DNA from: a bacterium | GTDB lineage: Bacteria; Desulfobacterota; DSWW01 | DNA length: 64,000 bases | Direction of reading: 5' to 3' | Assembly (NCBI GenBank): GCA_028277985.1 | Contig: JANQFG010000277.1 | Span: 1-64,000, forward strand | In this document: in pieces, positions 8,330-17,596 of the stretch | Layout of the letters: each line of letters starts with the position of its first letter | How positions within the stretch are numbered: the stretch's first letter is position 1 | Position numbers and translations under genes: made by a program | The notes under the pieces: generated by a model | What the model was told of the DNA's origin: nothing | The model's input: only the letters and a program-made list of their open reading frames with translations | Database searches by the model: none

Positions 8330-9700
8330 ATGAGAACATCACATGAAGGAAGAAGGTCGGCTATTCGGATGGTCGGCCTGGTTCTGTCCTGTGTAATGGT
8401 AGCAGTTCTCTGCTACTACTTCGGGGCAGTATGGCAAACGAATAGTGAATTTAGGAAGAGATATGACGCGAGAAAAGAGGTTGCGCTTCGGAAGTTCCCG
8501 TATCCGTATAGAGCGGGTCTCGCGATCTCCAGTGATTGCGATAATCTCGAGACCCTTGCGGAGCTCGTCGAGATCCAGACTTTCATGAGTACAAAGGAAA
8601 TGACTAGTATGGGGCGGGGACTAGGTCTCGATTTCGCATACAACTTCTTCTTCTTCGAACCAGTTGAGGAGGCAATATCCTATTATCATCCGGATGGTCA
8701 GGTTGCCCCCACCTTGAGGAAACTAATTAGGGCCGGTGATATTGATGCCATTCACTCCTTCGGAAAGAAAAAGGACTTTGTTCGGGAAGATGCTGTCCGC
8801 GCGATCCAAGAGATGAGGAGGGAGAGGCTCGAGATAGAGGTGTGGATCGACCACACGCAAGCGATAGATAATCTTGGCGATGACGTTACTTTTGGGGAAG
8901 GCGATCATCCTGAATCGGCGGCGTATCATGCTGACTTGACCTTGGCGTATGGGATCAATTTCGTCTGGATGGGCAGAATTAGCATGCTCGTAGGGCAGGT
9001 CGCGCCGATTGGAATCGGAAGCTTCATGAGTCTGTTTGATAAACAACATGCACTTGCCTCATGCAAGAACATCGGCAAGGAACTGGCGAAGAACGTGCTA
9101 GGAGTTTTCGGAAGCGGGAAATACGCAATCCATGGAACGAATGATCTGCTGAAGATCAGTGAGCTAGATGATGGTCAGAAGGTGTATGAATTCGTGAGAT
9201 TTGACAACCACTGGAAAGGGGTGGCGGCGGAGGACAATGCGAGAGGATTGGAGTACCTAATCTCTGAGAGAAACCTTGGTCGGTTGAAAGAGGTTGGCGG
9301 ATACATGATCGTATACACGCATCTGGGAAAGAACAAGGGTTACGATTCGTTCATACCGGAAGGAACGATCACAGCGCTGAGACATCTAGCCGAAGAAGGC
9401 GAGAGCGGTGCGATATATATTACAAAGACGTCAAAATTGCTTAATTACTACCTCGCACAGAAATACCTAGAATGGTCCTATGAGGTGGGGAAGGATTCAA
9501 TAAGGATAGTAATCGGTAACATAAATGATCCTCTGGCCGGGGAGATCATGCCCTCGAAGGAGGATTTAGAAGGCTTCACTTTCTATGTTCCGGTGAACAC
9601 GCCCACAGAGATATACGTTGGCGGACAAAGAATGAACGGTGTTGTCAGGAATAGAGCGGACCATACAGGTAAAGAAAGCGTGACGATCAAGGAAGGATAA
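8330..9700 (+). CDS. Membrane-anchored NodB-like (polysaccharide deacetylase-like) protein
   Basis: The ~456-residue protein has one N-terminal membrane helix (MVGLVLSCVMVAVLCYYFG) and a large extracytoplasmic domain. Several pieces recall the NodB fold: AGLAISSDCD in place of the usual TFDDG strand, DAIHSFGKK in place of the H-S/T-x-x-H motif, and a later YMIVYTHLGKNKG. The metal ligands are not in canonical form, so deacetylase activity is uncertain. A TTG at 8315 is possible, but ATG 8330 follows GAGGAAGG at good spacing. It lies between a glycosyltransferase and an oxidoreductase gene, so it may modify the polymer in the periplasm. Confidence 0.55.
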   Translation: MRTSHEGRRSAIRMVGLVLSCVMVAVLCYYFGAVWQTNSEFRKRYDARKEVALRKFPYPYRAGLAISSDCDNLETLAELVEIQTFMSTKEMTSMGRGLGLDFAYNFFFFEPVEEAISYYHPDGQVAPTLRKLIRAGDIDAIHSFGKKKDFVREDAVRAIQEMRRERLEIEVWIDHTQAIDNLGDDVTFGEGDHPESAAYHADLTLAYGINFVWMGRISMLVGQVAPIGIGSFMSLFDKQHALASCKNIGKELAKNVLGVFGSGKYAIHGTNDLLKISELDDGQKVYEFVRFDNHWKGVAAEDNARGLEYLISERNLGRLKEVGGYMIVYTHLGKNKGYDSFIPEGTITALRHLAEEGESGAIYITKTSKLLNYYLAQKYLEWSYEVGKDSIRIVIGNINDPLAGEIMPSKEDLEGFTFYVPVNTPTEIYVGGQRMNGVVRNRADHTGKESVTIKEG

Positions 9701-9773
9701 CGAAGCAGAAGCAGTCTTGGGAGAACATTCGGAGTCTGATCAGCATTGGATCATGTACCCATGGAGTCGAAAC

Positions 9774-10802
9774 ATGGATAGGAGTAGTGGGAGGCATAGG
9801 ATTGGTGTCCTGGGTGCGGGACGTGTTTCGAGAGATATGCATCTGCCTGTTCTCAGAAACATGCCTGATGTCTCGGTTTGCTGGATCTGCGATCAGGACA
9901 AGGAACGCGCGAGGGGCCTGGCAAAGGCATACGGCGTTCCGAGCGCCTTCGAAAGGATCGAAGAGTGTAGTGATGTAGATGTGGTGCTGGTCGCAATCCC
10001 GGTGGGGGCCCGCCGTGGAGTAATGGACCATGTCTTCAAGAGAGGATGGCACGCCTTTTGTGAGAAACCTTTTGCAGCGTCCTTGAGTGAATACGACGAA
10101 TATGTGAGAAAGAGTGGTGAGACCAGGGTCGCTCTGGGTGTCGGGCTCTTGCGGAGATATGGTCCGGGAGTCATGTTAGGCAAGGAGATTGTTGGCACGG
10201 GGATTTTCGGCCCGATCAGAAGAATCTGGGGAAGCGAAGGGAGCAGAACCAAGCGAACGGGACAGGGGGCCGACTGGTATATGACAGATGCGAAGAGTGC
10301 GGGGGGAGGGGTGTTAATGGAAACAGGTTCCCACCTTGTTGACCAGCTATGTACGATTCTTCAGGTTGCGGAGTATGAACTGGAGTGCTGTAGACAAAAA
10401 AGGAATGGAGAGCTTGAATTTGAGACCCTGTTTTCGGGGGTCGTTTCAAATGACAGCCAAGAGAATATTCGACTCATGTTCCATGTGAGTCGGCTCGAAG
10501 ACCTTTATAACGGTATATTCATCGAGTTTCCGAATCTGATACTGAAATGTGGGCTGTTTTTTGAAGAAGAAGTGGAATTCCTCTCACCGAAGGGAGAGCC
10601 CGTCGCGATCGTGCATGCTCCTGGCGGGGCGAGGACACTGAATCAAGCACTTTATTGTGAATGGCAGGATTTCTTAGCCGAAGTGGTCACGGGGCAATCG
10701 TCGTATGTCAACGCGAATACCGGGCGCGTAGCCGCAGGAATCATAGAAGATTGCTACAAGAAGGCCGAGGTCATGAGTGTTAGCGATACAATCCTGAGAT
10801 AG
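9774..10802 (+). CDS. Gfo/Idh/MocA family oxidoreductase
   Basis: The protein has an N-terminal Rossmann fold (IGVLGAGRVSRDMHLPVLR) and the family's catalytic lysine motif GWHAFCEKPFAASLSEYDEY, then a C-terminal alpha/beta substrate domain with a GGGVLMETGSHLVDQL segment containing the usual histidine. Members oxidise or reduce sugars, often nucleotide sugars, with NAD(P). ATG 9774 is preceded by GGAG; starts at 9717 (TTG) and 9753 (ATG) lie in frame but add non-conserved residues. It stands next to the epimerase at 10818, suggesting the two process the same sugar. Confidence 0.88.
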   Translation: MDRSSGRHRIGVLGAGRVSRDMHLPVLRNMPDVSVCWICDQDKERARGLAKAYGVPSAFERIEECSDVDVVLVAIPVGARRGVMDHVFKRGWHAFCEKPFAASLSEYDEYVRKSGETRVALGVGLLRRYGPGVMLGKEIVGTGIFGPIRRIWGSEGSRTKRTGQGADWYMTDAKSAGGGVLMETGSHLVDQLCTILQVAEYELECCRQKRNGELEFETLFSGVVSNDSQENIRLMFHVSRLEDLYNGIFIEFPNLILKCGLFFEEEVEFLSPKGEPVAIVHAPGGARTLNQALYCEWQDFLAEVVTGQSSYVNANTGRVAAGIIEDCYKKAEVMSVSDTILR

Positions 10803-10817
10803 CGGGGAGCAATAGGA

Positions 10818-12002
10818 ATGATTGTTGGAGTAACAGGCGCCGCTGGGCAGGTCGGTTCTGTATTGGTGAGACGCTTGTTGGATATTGCGGATGTCAAGAC
10901 GGTCGCGGTCTGCCGGAATTCCATTAGCGCTGGGGTAGTGCAGTCCTTGGCTCCAGATTGCGAAATCCGAATGGGATCGATCACAGAGATGGAATCGGCA
11001 AAAAGGATTCTGGGCGATTGTGACGTCATCGTGAATAGCGCGCTTGCGATGGTCAGCGGGAGGCCACGAGAGTCACGTTTGCTGAACAAAGCAATCATTG
11101 ATTGTTGTCTGGAGATGCCGGGTCTAAAATCTCTGATACACTTCAGTAGCGTCTCGGTCTACGGGGCGTGCGTAGATTCGAAAAACTCCCGTAGAGGCAC
11201 ATTTTCTCAACCGAGACCCGACAATGATTACGGGCGGTCGAAACTGTACATCGAGAGATATGCCGAACAGAGATGCAGACAAAAGAAGCTGAATCTGTGT
11301 GTCCTAAGGCTCGGCCATGTGATAGGAGCGGGGATGGATCGATCAAGGCAGTTGATCGAGGCGGCAGCTGATCCTGCTTTCGAATTACCATTTAACGGCG
11401 AATTGCCGTCGAATACCGTACACGTTGAGCGCCTGGCTACCGCGCTCATCGACTGTATTCTGGGAGGTATTCCCGAAGGGGCGTTCAACATGGCTGACAG
11501 AAACCGAACGTGGCGTGAGGTCATGGATTGGCACTGTCGCTGGACGGGTCTGGAAATGGTGAGAGGAATGGTACGAGAACGCTCCGAGGACTTGGTGGAA
11601 GATTATAGAAGGCGATCCGTATTGCGGGATGTGTTGGGTTGGACCAGAAGCCTGCCGCTGATGAGTCTGGCGACGAATCCGACGATCATGGATTTCGGTT
11701 TTAGAGTACTGACGATGGCACCAGAGAGTGTAACCCGCAGTGTGGCGAGTGCTTACAAGCGCAGAAGCGCAAAGGGCGATATGGTGCCGCCGTCTGTGGG
11801 TGGCGCTGGAACCGTTGCTCCGTACTATTTGTCGGCGCGAATGCCTGGTAGGTATCTGGATGGAGTCGGGGAGATCGATGATTTGCCTCCGTCGGACGAT
11901 GAGGTTGGTCTAGAACTGAAGAAGTGGTTTCAGAAGTATTCCCAGGCTACGTGGCTTCCGGATGTGGTGTCTGAACTCTTGGGCGGGAAAAGGCCTTCGT
12001 GA
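10818..12002 (+). CDS. NAD-dependent epimerase/dehydratase (extended SDR)
   Basis: The 394-residue protein opens with the nucleotide-binding motif VTGAAGQVGSVLVRRLL and has the SDR Ser/Tyr/Lys triad in FSSVSVYG and the later YGRSKLYIE. The last ~100 residues extend beyond the usual ~310-residue core and match nothing I recognise. Members interconvert nucleotide sugars. It starts 15 bases after the oxidoreductase gene and is followed by two GT4 genes. The exact substrate is unknown. Confidence 0.85.
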   Translation: MIVGVTGAAGQVGSVLVRRLLDIADVKTVAVCRNSISAGVVQSLAPDCEIRMGSITEMESAKRILGDCDVIVNSALAMVSGRPRESRLLNKAIIDCCLEMPGLKSLIHFSSVSVYGACVDSKNSRRGTFSQPRPDNDYGRSKLYIERYAEQRCRQKKLNLCVLRLGHVIGAGMDRSRQLIEAAADPAFELPFNGELPSNTVHVERLATALIDCILGGIPEGAFNMADRNRTWREVMDWHCRWTGLEMVRGMVRERSEDLVEDYRRRSVLRDVLGWTRSLPLMSLATNPTIMDFGFRVLTMAPESVTRSVASAYKRRSAKGDMVPPSVGGAGTVAPYYLSARMPGRYLDGVGEIDDLPPSDDEVGLELKKWFQKYSQATWLPDVVSELLGGKRPS

Positions 12003-12051
12003 TTCTCATGAGCATGATCCCAAGGAGTCCCGGAATGGAGAGGATGGAGGA

Positions 12052-13029
12052 ATGAAAGTCCTGGCGATCACAAACATGTACCCATACGAAGAAAACCCTC
12101 ACTACGGCATATTCGTCAAAGAGCAATTGGAAAGACTAGAGACACATGGCGTGGAGATTGATGTATTGTTCATCAACGGACAGAGGAGCAAACTGAATTA
12201 CCTTAAGGGGGTTTTTGAGGTGCGCCGGAAGGTCAAAGAGAACAACTATGACCTAGTCCATGCGCACTATGTCTTCTGTGGATACATCGCGAGGTTTCAG
12301 GGTAAGTATCCGATCGTTCTGACTCATCACGGGATAGAAGTGCTGAGGAGTTACCAGGCGCCGCTTTCTCGATTCATTTCTCCGTTGGTGGACAGGGTGA
12401 TTGTACGATCTGACGAGATGAGGGATGCCCTGCAAAGAGTGCATCCGTACATAATACCTGCTGGAGTCGATCTTGACCTCTTCAAGCCTGAGGAGAAAGA
12501 GGTCGCCAGAAGGAAGTTGCAGTTGCCTGTGGACAAGAAGCTGGTGCTTTTCGCGGGAACTATACGACCGGAAAAGAGGTTTCATCTGATCGAGAAGGCG
12601 GTTGGCAGACTGAAAGAAGAGGATCCTGACGTTGAGTTGGTTGCAGCGTGCAAGCAACCTCATTCTGTCATTCCATCCTATATGAACGCATGCGACGTAC
12701 TGGTGTTGGTTTCGACTGCGGAAGGTTCCCCGAATGTGATCAAGGAGGCGATGGCCTGCAACTTGCCAATCGTCTCAACCAATGTTGGGGATGTTTCGCA
12801 CGTCTTTGGCACAACGAAAGGGTGTTACATTTGCAGTGCAAGTCCTGAGAGTATTGCTGAGAGTGTTCGCAAAGCCTTGAGCTTCGGTAGACGGACCGAA
12901 GGTAGGACTAGGTTGCTCGAACTCGGTCTGAGTTCTAAGCAGGCTACAGAGAAGATCATCAGAGTTTACGAGGATGTGTTAGGAATTAGAGGGAGGGACG
13001 ATGACGAGGCGTCGGATTTGCATAGTTAG
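12052..13029 (+). CDS. Glycosyltransferase family 4
   Basis: The ~325-residue GT-B protein starts MKVLAITNMYPYEENPHYG. The sequence TNMYP(x)nP..G.FV is a common opening of GT4 enzymes. The C-terminal domain contains LFAGTIRPEKRFHLIEKAV and the EX7E-like VSTAEGSPNVIKEAMACNLP. ATG 12052 follows an ATGGAGG ribosome site; upstream in-frame codons from 11962 overlap the epimerase gene and look non-coding. Its 3' end overlaps the next GT4 gene by 29 bases, indicating coupled translation. Confidence 0.9.
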   Translation: MKVLAITNMYPYEENPHYGIFVKEQLERLETHGVEIDVLFINGQRSKLNYLKGVFEVRRKVKENNYDLVHAHYVFCGYIARFQGKYPIVLTHHGIEVLRSYQAPLSRFISPLVDRVIVRSDEMRDALQRVHPYIIPAGVDLDLFKPEEKEVARRKLQLPVDKKLVLFAGTIRPEKRFHLIEKAVGRLKEEDPDVELVAACKQPHSVIPSYMNACDVLVLVSTAEGSPNVIKEAMACNLPIVSTNVGDVSHVFGTTKGCYICSASPESIAESVRKALSFGRRTEGRTRLLELGLSSKQATEKIIRVYEDVLGIRGRDDDEASDLHS

Positions 13030-14179
13030 ACAGGGATGGTTCCCTGATGACGTTCGGGTGCGGAAAGAAGCGCTGGCCCTGGCCGCTCAAGGCTACGAGG
13101 TGGATGTCATTTGCCTGAAAGGGAAAGGCGAAAAGGGGAGGGAGACTTGTCGAGGAGTGAAGGTCTATAGGATCCCCATGGCGAGGAACCGGAAGGGTAT
13201 CGGGAGGTACGCGCTGCAATATGGGGTTTTCTTCGGTCTTGCCACGATCCTTCTCTGTGCGCTCTATATGAAGAGGCGGTACAATTTCGTTCAGGTGAAT
13301 AGCCTGCCAGATTTCTTAGTGTTCTGTGCTTTCTTACCGAAACTCTTCGGTGCACAAGTTGTATTGGATTTGCATGAGCCGGCCCCGGAACTCTTTGCGA
13401 CCATCTTTGGTGAGGACCAGACAAGTCTGCTCCGGTTCGTTGAATTCGCAGAAAAGATCAGCGTACGATTTGCAGATCGGGTCATAACAGTGAGTGATGA
13501 GATGAAAGAGAACTATGTCGGAAGGGGCGCACCGGCATCGAAAATAGACGTGGTGCTGAATGTTCCAAATCTGGAGTTCAGTCGAGAGCTATACGGGGAT
13601 GAGCTTGAAAGAACCGACGGGAGATTCTCAATTGTCTGCCACGGTACCATGCTAGAGCGCTACGGGCAGGATACGGCGATTCAGGCGGTTAGGATCGTGA
13701 AAAAAGAGGTGCCTGAAATCGAACTGACAATACTGGGATCCGGTGACTATGAGGTGTTTCTGAAGAGCATGGTTTCTGAGCTTGACCTTGGCGATCATGT
13801 ACGATTCCTGGGGTTTATTCCCTTCCTTGATGTCGTGAAGACTATAGGGAGGTGTGATGTGGGGATTGTACCGGTGAAGAAGAATTCCTACTCGGACCTT
13901 GTTCACACGAACAAGATGTTTGAGCTAATCTCGATGAAGCGACCCGTAATCATCTCGCGAACGAACGCGGTTGAAAACTTCTTTGGCGAGGATGAAGTTC
14001 ATCTCAAGTATTTCGAGTCTGGTAATGAGGAAGACTTGGCCAGGTGCATCGTTGAGCTGTATCATAACCCTGAGAAAAGGAAGGAAATGGCGAAGAACGC
14101 GTATGAGAGATTCCAGTCGGTACGATGGGAAAGAGTACAGGAGAATTACTACAGCATATACGACAAGCTGAAGAAATGA
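13001..14179 (+). CDS. Glycosyltransferase family 4 (WbuB-like)
   Basis: The 392-residue protein begins with RRICIVRQGWFPDDVRVRKEA, a pattern seen in GT4 enzymes with a P-x-D-x-R-V-R-K-E motif. The C-terminal domain has GTMLERYGQDTAIQAVRIV and DLVHTNKMFELISMKRPVI, containing the nucleotide-binding Glu. ATG 13001 has GGGAGG upstream and overlaps the previous gene. It is the last + strand gene before the convergent minus-strand cassette. Confidence 0.9.
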   Translation: MTRRRICIVRQGWFPDDVRVRKEALALAAQGYEVDVICLKGKGEKGRETCRGVKVYRIPMARNRKGIGRYALQYGVFFGLATILLCALYMKRRYNFVQVNSLPDFLVFCAFLPKLFGAQVVLDLHEPAPELFATIFGEDQTSLLRFVEFAEKISVRFADRVITVSDEMKENYVGRGAPASKIDVVLNVPNLEFSRELYGDELERTDGRFSIVCHGTMLERYGQDTAIQAVRIVKKEVPEIELTILGSGDYEVFLKSMVSELDLGDHVRFLGFIPFLDVVKTIGRCDVGIVPVKKNSYSDLVHTNKMFELISMKRPVIISRTNAVENFFGEDEVHLKYFESGNEEDLARCIVELYHNPEKRKEMAKNAYERFQSVRWERVQENYYSIYDKLKK

Positions 14180-14185
14180 CCATGT

Positions 14186-14215
14186 ACGGTTTCAATTTGG
14201 TGTTGAGGGAACCGT
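14186..14215. terminator. Possible bidirectional terminator hairpin between convergent genes
   Basis: ACGGTT (14186-14191) and AACCGT (14210-14215) are inverted repeats around an 18-base loop. They lie in the short gap between the GT4 gene ending at 14179 and the minus-strand gene whose stop is at 14215. Position supports a terminator, but the loop is long and there is no T-run. Confidence 0.25.
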
Positions 14216-15402
14216 CATGTCGCCACTATCGCAATCGAATCACCAATCTGCATATCTTCGAGAAGCTTTCTCTGATCAACCCCACATAGCGCGGCTTGAT
14301 GGTCGACATCCAAGGCATATGCCTGAAGCATGATGTTGATGAGCTGGTAGCCGACTTCCCAAATGGCTCTGGCATGTTGATCGATCCTGCTCAATATGAT
14401 GAAGGTTTCTTTCTGTTCAAACATCTGCCGAAGGTTTTGAAGTGCCTGCGGGTCCGCTTCACGCATAGGAATGGTCGAATGAGTCGGCCGACCTTGGGTC
14501 CAATTCTCATACTTGTACACAGTCTTTCGTTGAATCAGATGTAGGCAGGAGGTCTGGATCCGATCCGACCAGAAGGGAATCGTCATTCCCCAGGGTTTGG
14601 ACTTATAGAGATGCGGTGTTCTGCCGCGTGCCGCCCAGAGCAGCTGACTGGCGTCCTTGGCGGTTGCCTTTCTTCTGCCTGAACGATGATTGTCTAGATC
14701 AGAAAGCGCGGAGAGTAAAGGCACTTCACCATCTCGTACTGGGTCAGGCAGATTGCCCTTCATCCAGGGTCTTCTTCCCGCAGGCTCTCCAGCGTGCCAA
14801 TAGGAGCCTTCGTAGCTGGGTATCATGGGGTTGAGCTTTTCTCTAACGGTCCCCAATAGACCGTTGTCAAGAGGGCGGCCATCGATTCCAAGATTCTTGA
14901 AGACCATGCCGATGCCGAGGGCTGCACAGACCAGTCCCGCTGCCTGCTGCTGCATGCCGCTTTCCACCATCATCCAGTCTCTCTGGATCCCAGGGGGAAC
15001 GTCTTCAATGGAAAAAGTGAGCATATTCCCCTTGGCAAGAGTCTCGACCCGCCCTTGTGTGAAACGGGGTATTTTTTCAGTGAGAGCTACTATCTGATCG
15101 ATCTGGTGTCCGGTGAGTTTCTTAGTATTATCGAACATGCCCCAATGGTGATACTTCTGGTTTGCCGAATAATCACTGGTGCATCGGGAGTTCAGGGCCT
15201 TTTCTACGGACACGGTCTGCCCCTCCGGAGGGAGGACGTATGTCGTTGATTGGCCGTCGGGCGATTCTTCTTTTGGAGGAAACAAGACGTACTTGAGCTT
15301 CCCGATAATCTTGTTTCTGAGAGTCGATTCAACACCGAAAAATACTAGGGTCAGAAAGCCTACCAGGCCGATCAGTACTCGCAAGAACCCCCTCCTGTTC
15401 AT
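14215..15402 (-). CDS. Membrane-anchored nitroreductase-like protein (SagB-type oxidoreductase fold)
   Basis: The 395-residue protein starts NRRGFLRVLIGLVGFLTLVFFG, a twin-arginine-like signal or membrane anchor. The C-terminal half has nitroreductase-family features: DASQLLWAARGRTPHLYKSK and HARAIWEVGYQLINIMLQA. The middle has QQQAAGLVCAALGIGMVFKNLG, as in the FMN-binding SagB/nitroreductase group. I infer an FMN enzyme facing the periplasm or bound to the membrane; the substrate is unknown. Its start overlaps the stop of the CapK-like gene by 4 bases, so it is the last gene of a coupled cassette. The long N-terminal region is unlike ordinary nitroreductases of ~200 residues. Confidence 0.6.
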   Translation of the reverse strand: MNRRGFLRVLIGLVGFLTLVFFGVESTLRNKIIGKLKYVLFPPKEESPDGQSTTYVLPPEGQTVSVEKALNSRCTSDYSANQKYHHWGMFDNTKKLTGHQIDQIVALTEKIPRFTQGRVETLAKGNMLTFSIEDVPPGIQRDWMMVESGMQQQAAGLVCAALGIGMVFKNLGIDGRPLDNGLLGTVREKLNPMIPSYEGSYWHAGEPAGRRPWMKGNLPDPVRDGEVPLLSALSDLDNHRSGRRKATAKDASQLLWAARGRTPHLYKSKPWGMTIPFWSDRIQTSCLHLIQRKTVYKYENWTQGRPTHSTIPMREADPQALQNLRQMFEQKETFIILSRIDQHARAIWEVGYQLINIMLQAYALDVDHQAALCGVDQRKLLEDMQIGDSIAIVAT

Positions 15403-16850
15403 GCTTCATTCCTCGCTTCATTGACAACCATCTGGTACTTTCCGGACACCTCCGGATGTATCTTGGCCACGTACTCAAGCTCAAGCTCTGTCTCAGGTGA
15501 GAAATTCCTGGCGATGGTCTCATGAATGTAGCGTTCAGTGTCCTCGTTATAGCCTGAATCCCTTTCCACCAGGATCCGCAAATCTCTGGTCCGGGTATAG
15601 ATGATTTGAAATCGTTTGATCGCACCGGAAACCTTGCCGGACATGAATGTACGGCACCAGAAATTCGGGGAGATCATTCGCCCCTCTTTTGTCTGGAAGA
15701 TTTCACCGGTTCGACCCAGGAGGTTCGAGAGGACCTGAAGGGTCCGACCACAGCTGCAATCGGAATCTACGATTTCGCCAACATCCCCCATACGGTAGCG
15801 AATAAAGGGCATGGGTGAGGGATCGATCGTCGTGACAAGGATTTCCTGGCCTGTTTGTTCGACGCCCTCTGCACTTAGTGACACTGCCTCAACGATCATA
15901 TTCTCCTGGTTGATATGAAACGATCCACGAGGGCATTTCGCTGCAATGTGCCCGACCTCTCTTGCGCCATAGATGTTGGTCACAGAACACTGAAACGCCT
16001 CTTTCATCAGCTTCTCTTCGTGATCATAGACGGGCGCAGCCCAACCAACCACAACCTTCGGCCTGTAACCGTCAGGGAGGCCTCCAGACCGATTCACGTA
16101 TTCGGCCAGCCCGGCGAGAGCGGAGGTGAAACCCCAGAGTATCTCAGGCTTGAACTTCAGAATGTTCTTCAGGCAGACGGAGTAGTGCTCATCATCCAGA
16201 TTGACCCCGGGCAGAATGAGTTGATGCCAGAGCATCCATCTTAGCTGGACAACACTGCTCTTCGGCATGTAGTCGACGGACAAGCGGGTCATTCTGGCTT
16301 CTTTGGCTCCAGGTCGAACGCCGAACCAGTTCTTCAGTCTCAATTCATGCACCCAATTCATTGCAGTTCTTGAGCCGTCCTCGTAGAAGACAGTCGGAGC
16401 ACCGGTTGAACCACTGGAGGTATTCTTGATAAGCCTGTGCCTCCGAAAAGGGGCGAAAGGCAAGGGAGCACCTGGTTCCTTCGGAGAATTGTCTGCAAAG
16501 GGCACCGACGACTGCATCCTTACATCGACCATGTCTTTGTGATGATTGATAACGTCTTCCCTGCTCAAAGGGGGGATTCGATTGATGTCCTCGATCTGTT
16601 TGATATCCCCCGGACGAAGTCCGATCTCCTTGAAGACGCGCGTGTAGTAAGGGACATATTTGTCGGCGGAGGTGATCGTCTCCCTGAGGCGTGCTAGTTG
16701 TAGTTCGCGCAATAATTCGATGGAGAGATGTTCCGATTTCTGCAGGGCGTGAAAGTCACTGAGGATGTTCTTCCTGTTGAACAAGTAGTTCGTCAGCGGA
16801 AAGGTGATCCTGCCGATGACTGCCTCGTGCAGCCTTTGAGGGTAGTTCAT
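15399..16850 (-). CDS. CapK/phenylacetate-CoA ligase-like adenylate-forming protein
   Basis: The 483-residue protein shows ANL-superfamily motifs: the phosphate loop NTSSGSTGAPTVFYEDG, the A5-like NIYGAREVGHIAAKCP and the ribose-binding FIRYRMGDVGEIVD. CapK-type members occur in capsule and exopolysaccharide clusters. They are thought to activate a carboxylic acid as an acyl-adenylate for decoration of the polymer, although the reaction is rarely shown. It overlaps both neighbours by 4 bases (GNAT upstream, nitroreductase-like downstream), so the three are translated as one unit. Confidence 0.88.
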   Translation of the reverse strand: MNYPQRLHEAVIGRITFPLTNYLFNRKNILSDFHALQKSEHLSIELLRELQLARLRETITSADKYVPYYTRVFKEIGLRPGDIKQIEDINRIPPLSREDVINHHKDMVDVRMQSSVPFADNSPKEPGAPLPFAPFRRHRLIKNTSSGSTGAPTVFYEDGSRTAMNWVHELRLKNWFGVRPGAKEARMTRLSVDYMPKSSVVQLRWMLWHQLILPGVNLDDEHYSVCLKNILKFKPEILWGFTSALAGLAEYVNRSGGLPDGYRPKVVVGWAAPVYDHEEKLMKEAFQCSVTNIYGAREVGHIAAKCPRGSFHINQENMIVEAVSLSAEGVEQTGQEILVTTIDPSPMPFIRYRMGDVGEIVDSDCSCGRTLQVLSNLLGRTGEIFQTKEGRMISPNFWCRTFMSGKVSGAIKRFQIIYTRTRDLRILVERDSGYNEDTERYIHETIARNFSPETELELEYVAKIHPEVSGKYQMVVNEARNEA

Positions 16851-17488
16851 CCTGCTACCTCGAGTTCACGCCAGAATCTGCGACCGAAGATCTTGAAGAA
16901 ATGAACATCCTTGAGCTCCCTAAATCCAACCCGCCTTGCCAACTTCAACGAGGCCTCATTGCTCCTCAGGGCGCCTCCATAGAATTTGTTGACTCCTCGT
17001 TTCTTAAGCTCGGTAAAGGCTTCGTATCTCAAGGCGCTTCCCAAGCCGAGACGCCGGTACTGCTTTCTAATGGTAATCTGTTCCGACCAGGCTTCATCTC
17101 CTTCTAGCCTTCTGTCCTGCTCCAGCAACGGAATATGCAATTCGCCAAAGGATATCAAATTGAAGCCTGCGACGATGCCCTTGTCCGATGCAACAAGGAT
17201 CAGGCTCTTGTTCTCGAGTTTCTCCACGATTCGATGGGCGAGCCACTCTTCCATTTCTTCGATCTGAGCTATGATTTCGGAATCATTTCTGTCAAGCACC
17301 TTGAAGACGATGTTGTTTGTCTGAGTGGGAGGGATTCTGAGGTCTTGAAGATCGAGACCATAGATCCGATAGACCCTGTGTAGCCAAACAGGTGCCAGAA
17401 AGAAGGAGAGAATCTTCTTCAGGACGACCGCCCAGCCGTAGTCCTCGAGATTCCGCTGGAATTTCCTGTGTATCGTGCGAAATTTCAT
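16847..17488 (-). CDS. GNAT-family N-acetyltransferase
   Basis: The 213-residue protein carries the acetyl-CoA binding signature EQITIRKQYRRLGLGSALRYEA (R-x-x-G-x-G/S) about two thirds along, followed by KRGVNKFYGGALRSNEASLKLARRVGF, the usual beta5-helix region. It would acylate an amino group of a sugar or small molecule. Its stop overlaps the start of the CapK-like gene by 4 bases. A 108-base gap separates it from the DUF362 gene upstream. The acceptor is unknown. Confidence 0.85.
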   Translation of the reverse strand: MKFRTIHRKFQRNLEDYGWAVVLKKILSFFLAPVWLHRVYRIYGLDLQDLRIPPTQTNNIVFKVLDRNDSEIIAQIEEMEEWLAHRIVEKLENKSLILVASDKGIVAGFNLISFGELHIPLLEQDRRLEGDEAWSEQITIRKQYRRLGLGSALRYEAFTELKKRGVNKFYGGALRSNEASLKLARRVGFRELKDVHFFKIFGRRFWRELEVAG

Positions 17489-17596
17489 AGAACCGGTAGA
17501 AATGCAGCACTTGGTTTCGATGGGGTCAAAGGAAAGGCCCCCCCTCCGTCTACGGGTACGTCGCAGGCATCTACGAGACAGGCTCGGTTGTTTCGT

